The notes under the pieces: generated by a model | The model's database searches: none | What the model saw: only the letters and a program-made list of their open reading frames with translations | What the model was told of the DNA's origin: nothing | In this document: positions 6,824 to 9,455 of the stretch, one piece after another | Layout of the letters: the number at the start of each line of letters is the position of its first letter | Position numbering within the stretch: position 1 is the first letter of the stretch | Translations under genes and position numbers: made by a program | Assembly: GCA_029856445.1 (NCBI GenBank) | Contig: JAHQWY010000126.1 | Location: 1 to 9,455 of the forward strand | DNA: 9,455 nt | Origin: Promethearchaeia archaeon | Lineage (GTDB): Archaea; Asgardarchaeota; Lokiarchaeia; Sigyniarchaeales; SOKP01 | Direction of reading: 5' to 3'

Positions 6824-8440
6824 ATGGTAATAAAAATGATTAAAAGAAAAAACTTGAAAATGATTTCGATTGGAATCTTTTCAATTTTGATTTTCTTTTC
6901 ATTTTCATTCTGTTTTATTAAGAACTTCGAAACATTTAATAAACCAAATAATCTTGAAGAGAAAGATAATAATGATCTTATAATCAATCCTAAAACCTCA
7001 TCGTTAATAGGAGTCATTAATTTAACAAATTCCTGGATTAACGGAACTCGACATTATCATAATTCTACTATTCCAATTGAAGGAAAAATATTTAAGCCAA
7101 TACCTCCTTATGACAGTTTATCGGGATATAATGTAGCCGTAGCCGTAAATGGAATGATAGATACTCTATACAATGCTACGTCAAACGGACTTGGTGAATT
7201 TCAAATCAATTATACAATTCCTTTTACATTAGATGTTTATTCGAGTCATAAAATTGAAGTAGAATGTATTGATGATCTGGGGACTGATGACATTGTCCCT
7301 ATCAATTTTTTTAATATTGATGTTAATGCAACTTCTATTTTTGATATTACTACAATTGATGATTATCCAAAAATTCCGGGGGAAGATTTTAGAGTTGAAG
7401 GTTTTTTAAAATATGATAACATGAATGGTGCTGGTATCCCATCTGTACAAATATTTTATCATTGGTTTAATAGTACATATAGTTGGCCAAGTAATTTCTT
7501 TTTTACAAGTCCTTCTGATGGGTCTTTTATAGAAGATATCATAATTCCTACTAATGTATTTAATCAAACAATAAGTTTGAATCTAAGTTATTCAGGTGAT
7601 TTTCCATATATTGGGGATTCAGAAATTAGTATACCCAATATAATACTATTTTCTAACATAACATGCAAATGGAATATCCAAGATAAAGCATCTGAAGAAG
7701 AAACGATTTCAATTAAAGGACAAATAATTTCAATGTCAAATGACTCCATAAAAATAAGTAATAGAACACTCATTATCAGGTTTGGTGGAATTCCTATTGA
7801 TGATACTGTTGACACAGATTCCAATGGAAATTTCACTGTTGATTTCACTATACCCTCTGGAATCGGTATTAGATCTATCGAAGTTGAAGTAGTAAATACT
7901 GCTGGAATTACCCTTTCTAGTAGTACAGTTATAAATATTACCGCAGCACCTTACACACCGACTAGAGATACTGGATTACCACCATTTTTAATGTTTTCTC
8001 TAATTTTTTATCCAATCCTTGGTGGTATAACAGCAGCTTTAGCTATTTTAGGTTATCGGTATTTCAAAAAACAAGAAATAGAATCAAGGGTTGTAAATTT
8101 ACCTCTTGAGTCTAGGCTTGTTAATCTTAAAATTCTTAAAGAATCAGGAAGATTAGAAGAGTCAATCTCCTACTTATTTAATGCTATTTATATAAAACTT
8201 GTTGATGCTAAATATGGTAGAATTAGAAGAGAAAATGAAACAATAAGAGATTTTGCGATAGTCTCTGTTAAGGAATTGAAATTAACCCCAGCAGCCATCT
8301 ATCCCTTTATTCAAAAAGTAGAGGAGATAATTTACGCAAAACCATTTAAAATCACAGAACGTGATTTTTATACAACATGTGAATTGTTCTCACCAGTATA
8401 TTTCCAATTAACTGGATATAATTTTCAATTAAATTTTTAA
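6824..8440 (+). CDS. Single-pass membrane protein: Ig-like ectodomain plus cytosolic DUF4129-like domain
   Basis: A protein of 538 residues. A basic N-terminus (KMIKRKNLK) and hydrophobic segment (13-32) form a signal peptide or anchor. Three Ig-like units follow, with turn glycines at about 124, 233 and 335 and several N-x-S/T sequons. A second TM lies at about 386-412, followed by the basic stop-transfer YRYFKK. The C-terminal domain (about 424-538) is helical and resembles DUF4129, the cytosolic tail of TgpA-type transglutaminases: GRLEESISYLF, an NETIRDF motif and YPFIQKVEEIIY. With the preceding gene, this looks like a TgpA-type protein split into two chains: transglutaminase fold outside on one, DUF4129 inside on the other. 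The start is uncertain between codon 1 and Met5 (6836); neither has a clear ribosome site. It follows the previous gene by 36 bp, so co-transcription is likely. Confidence 0.85.
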   Translation: MVIKMIKRKNLKMISIGIFSILIFFSFSFCFIKNFETFNKPNNLEEKDNNDLIINPKTSSLIGVINLTNSWINGTRHYHNSTIPIEGKIFKPIPPYDSLSGYNVAVAVNGMIDTLYNATSNGLGEFQINYTIPFTLDVYSSHKIEVECIDDLGTDDIVPINFFNIDVNATSIFDITTIDDYPKIPGEDFRVEGFLKYDNMNGAGIPSVQIFYHWFNSTYSWPSNFFFTSPSDGSFIEDIIIPTNVFNQTISLNLSYSGDFPYIGDSEISIPNIILFSNITCKWNIQDKASEEETISIKGQIISMSNDSIKISNRTLIIRFGGIPIDDTVDTDSNGNFTVDFTIPSGIGIRSIEVEVVNTAGITLSSSTVINITAAPYTPTRDTGLPPFLMFSLIFYPILGGITAALAILGYRYFKKQEIESRVVNLPLESRLVNLKILKESGRLEESISYLFNAIYIKLVDAKYGRIRRENETIRDFAIVSVKELKLTPAAIYPFIQKVEEIIYAKPFKITERDFYTTCELFSPVYFQLTGYNFQLNF

Positions 8441-8484
8441 TATAATTTCCAAAATCAAAATAATAATTAGAAAAAGATGTACAA

Positions 8485-8495
8485 AAAATTATATA
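8485..8495 (+). promoter_or_regulatory. TATA promoter of the soluble DUF4129-like gene
   Basis: AAAATTATATA begins 67 nt before the ATG at 8552. The same 11 bases lie at the same distance before the gene at 3023. It sits in a 111-bp gap, so the downstream genes may have their own promoter as well as read-through from upstream. Confidence 0.5.
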
Positions 8496-8551
8496 CTCAA
8501 AAAAAATTATTAATTAAATTATTTCAAAAAATATAGAAATAGGTTATAAAA

Positions 8552-8929
8552 ATGGCAAAAAAGAAAAAAAAGGAACCAGAACCAGAAATAGATATAAAGC
8601 AGAGATTAGAAAATGTAAAAGTTTTAGTGGATACAAATAGACCAAAAGAGGCAATAGCTTATATTTATCTTGTTTACGACGATCTGATTAATATAAAATT
8701 TAAAAAACCTAGATTGATCCATCAGACTATTCGAGAATATGCAATTAAATGTGTAAATGAATTAGAGAAGAAATTAAAACCAGAATCGGTATATCCTTTT
8801 ATTAAAAAAATTGAAGATATTATCTACGGCGGAGTAGAACCAACTACCAAAGAATTAAACTTCACAATCAATCTATTCTCAAATTTATACAATGAAATTA
8901 CAGGAAAAACATTCAATTTCTCTTTATAA
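8552..8929 (+). CDS. Free-standing DUF4129-like domain protein
   Basis: A protein of 125 residues without signal or TM segments. A lysine-rich start (MAKKKKKEPEPE) leads into a helical domain (about 15-125) that matches the cytosolic tail of the preceding protein along its whole length. Shared landmarks are RL-x-N-x-K-x-L, the QTIREYAI versus ETIRDFAI motif, YPFIKKIEDIIY versus YPFIQKVEEIIY, and an ending LFS-x2-Y-x3-TG. It is therefore a duplicate of that domain released from the membrane, probably able to bind the same cytosolic partner or to pair with the membrane copy. No catalytic residues are evident. The partner is inferred to be a MoxR/DUF58-type component, based on the usual company of DUF4129. 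It has its own TATA box and is followed after 60 bp by the next gene. Confidence 0.85.
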   Translation: MAKKKKKEPEPEIDIKQRLENVKVLVDTNRPKEAIAYIYLVYDDLINIKFKKPRLIHQTIREYAIKCVNELEKKLKPESVYPFIKKIEDIIYGGVEPTTKELNFTINLFSNLYNEITGKTFNFSL

Positions 8930-8989
8930 ACTAAAATTCAATAAAAATTGTATTAATAAACAGTTATCAAAAAAAAAAGTAAAATAAAA

Positions 8990-9455
8990 ATGGTAAAATC
9001 AGGAAAAGCTTCTAAGAAAAGTCTAAATATCTCGAAAGGGATCATTTTTACTTTTTTTACAATATATCTCATAATTTTTGGGATTATTATTAGTGAATTT
9101 TCTGTCCAATTTCAAGATATTAATCCAGAAGATTTTCCTACCTTTTTAACTTATATCCCATTAGTATGTTATATAGGCGCCTTATTTTGTGGGATTGGGT
9201 TTCTTGTATTTGTAAGAAATGCTACTATTCAAAAATCACGAGAAACGCAATCTCGGAAAAAAATAAAATCAGGATCAATGTATAAACAAGCTCTATTTAT
9301 AGTTATATTTGTATTTGCTTTTATTCCACTACTTTCGCCTCTTATCGACCAAGGAAAAAATAATCAACATTTTTCCGTATATAATAGCAGTTGGAATGGA
9401 TGTTCTGATTTGAAAAAATTAATTGAAAATGAAGGTTATGATGTGATGACTATTC
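8990..9455 (+). CDS. Three-TM protein with the start of a DUF4350-like domain (cut by the window edge)
   Basis: An open frame from ATG (8990) runs 155 codons to the right edge without a stop. The basic N-terminus (KSGKASKK) precedes TM1 (about 17-36). TM2 (about 53-76) is followed by a strongly basic loop (RNATIQKSRETQSRKK, inside), and TM3 (about 100-118) leads out of the cell. The visible start of the next domain, FSVYNSSWNGCSDLKKLIE then GYDV (128-152), matches the opening pattern of DUF4350 (a YN/YS segment, then a short helix L-x2-L-x-E and a G-Y-x-V strand). DUF4350 proteins commonly neighbour DUF4129, MoxR and DUF58 genes in archaea and bacteria, which fits this cluster. No Shine-Dalgarno is seen; the ATG follows an A-rich leader. 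The gene call is firm; the domain name rests on a short segment. Confidence 0.75.
   Translation, partial: MVKSGKASKKSLNISKGIIFTFFTIYLIIFGIIISEFSVQFQDINPEDFPTFLTYIPLVCYIGALFCGIGFLVFVRNATIQKSRETQSRKKIKSGSMYKQALFIVIFVFAFIPLLSPLIDQGKNNQHFSVYNSSWNGCSDLKKLIENEGYDVMTI

Noticed and set aside
6799..7017. Minus-strand open frame of 72 codons
   Set aside because: It lies antisense to the start of the 538-residue protein, is composed of lysine/isoleucine-rich low-complexity sequence, and has no recognisable domain or promoter.
7588..7848. Minus-strand open frame of 86 codons
   Set aside because: It is entirely antisense to a well-supported Ig-like coding region and shows no family features; a chance frame.
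1..9455. CRISPR arrays, tRNA or rRNA genes, insertion sequences, integrases, attachment sites
   Set aside because: No regularly spaced direct repeats, no recognisable RNA-gene motifs, and no transposase or integrase frames were seen on reading both strands.

Overview
This window most likely comes from an Asgard archaeon, with Lokiarchaeia-like as the best guess. The DNA is strongly AT-rich. It carries a Rab/Ras-type small GTPase with a eukaryote-like WDIAGQE switch II, a class II-type histone-deacetylase-family enzyme, archaeal TATA-box promoters, and large secreted Ig-like proteins rich in N-glycosylation sequons. Assignment to a lineage is inference; no rRNA or marker gene is present.

Layout. 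The left edge holds the 5' two-thirds or more of a small GTPase on the minus strand (1-455). It diverges across a 117-bp gap from a complete HDAC/AcuC-family deacetylase (573-1667). Next comes a TTG-started gene (1785-2696) for an unusual cytosolic protein: an acidic N-terminus, a Pro/Ser/Thr-rich stretch, a coiled coil built of five 21-residue repeats, a second low-complexity linker and a C-terminal four-cysteine zinc ribbon. A 326-bp non-coding gap with a good BRE/TATA promoter leads into a four-gene plus-strand cluster that runs off the right edge.

The cluster (3023-9455) encodes: (a) a 1254-residue membrane-anchored surface protein with a transglutaminase-like domain followed by about seven Ig-like repeats; (b) a 538-residue single-pass protein with three Ig-like repeats outside and a DUF4129-like domain inside; (c) a 125-residue soluble protein that is a free-standing copy of that DUF4129-like domain; (d) the start of a three-TM protein leading into what looks like a DUF4350 domain. 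In other archaea and bacteria, transglutaminase-core, DUF4129 and DUF4350 proteins travel with MoxR AAA+ ATPases and DUF58 (vWA-like) proteins. I therefore read this as an Asgard version of that envelope-associated system, and I predict MoxR and/or DUF58 genes just beyond the right edge.

The most interesting point is that the transglutaminase domain seems catalytically dead: the position of the nucleophilic Cys is Trp364 and that of the catalytic His is Tyr414, while the Asp is kept. It may therefore be a binding module in a surface complex whose cytosolic side is a duplicated DUF4129 domain. Two of the cluster genes share an identical 11-nt promoter core at exactly the same distance from their start codons.
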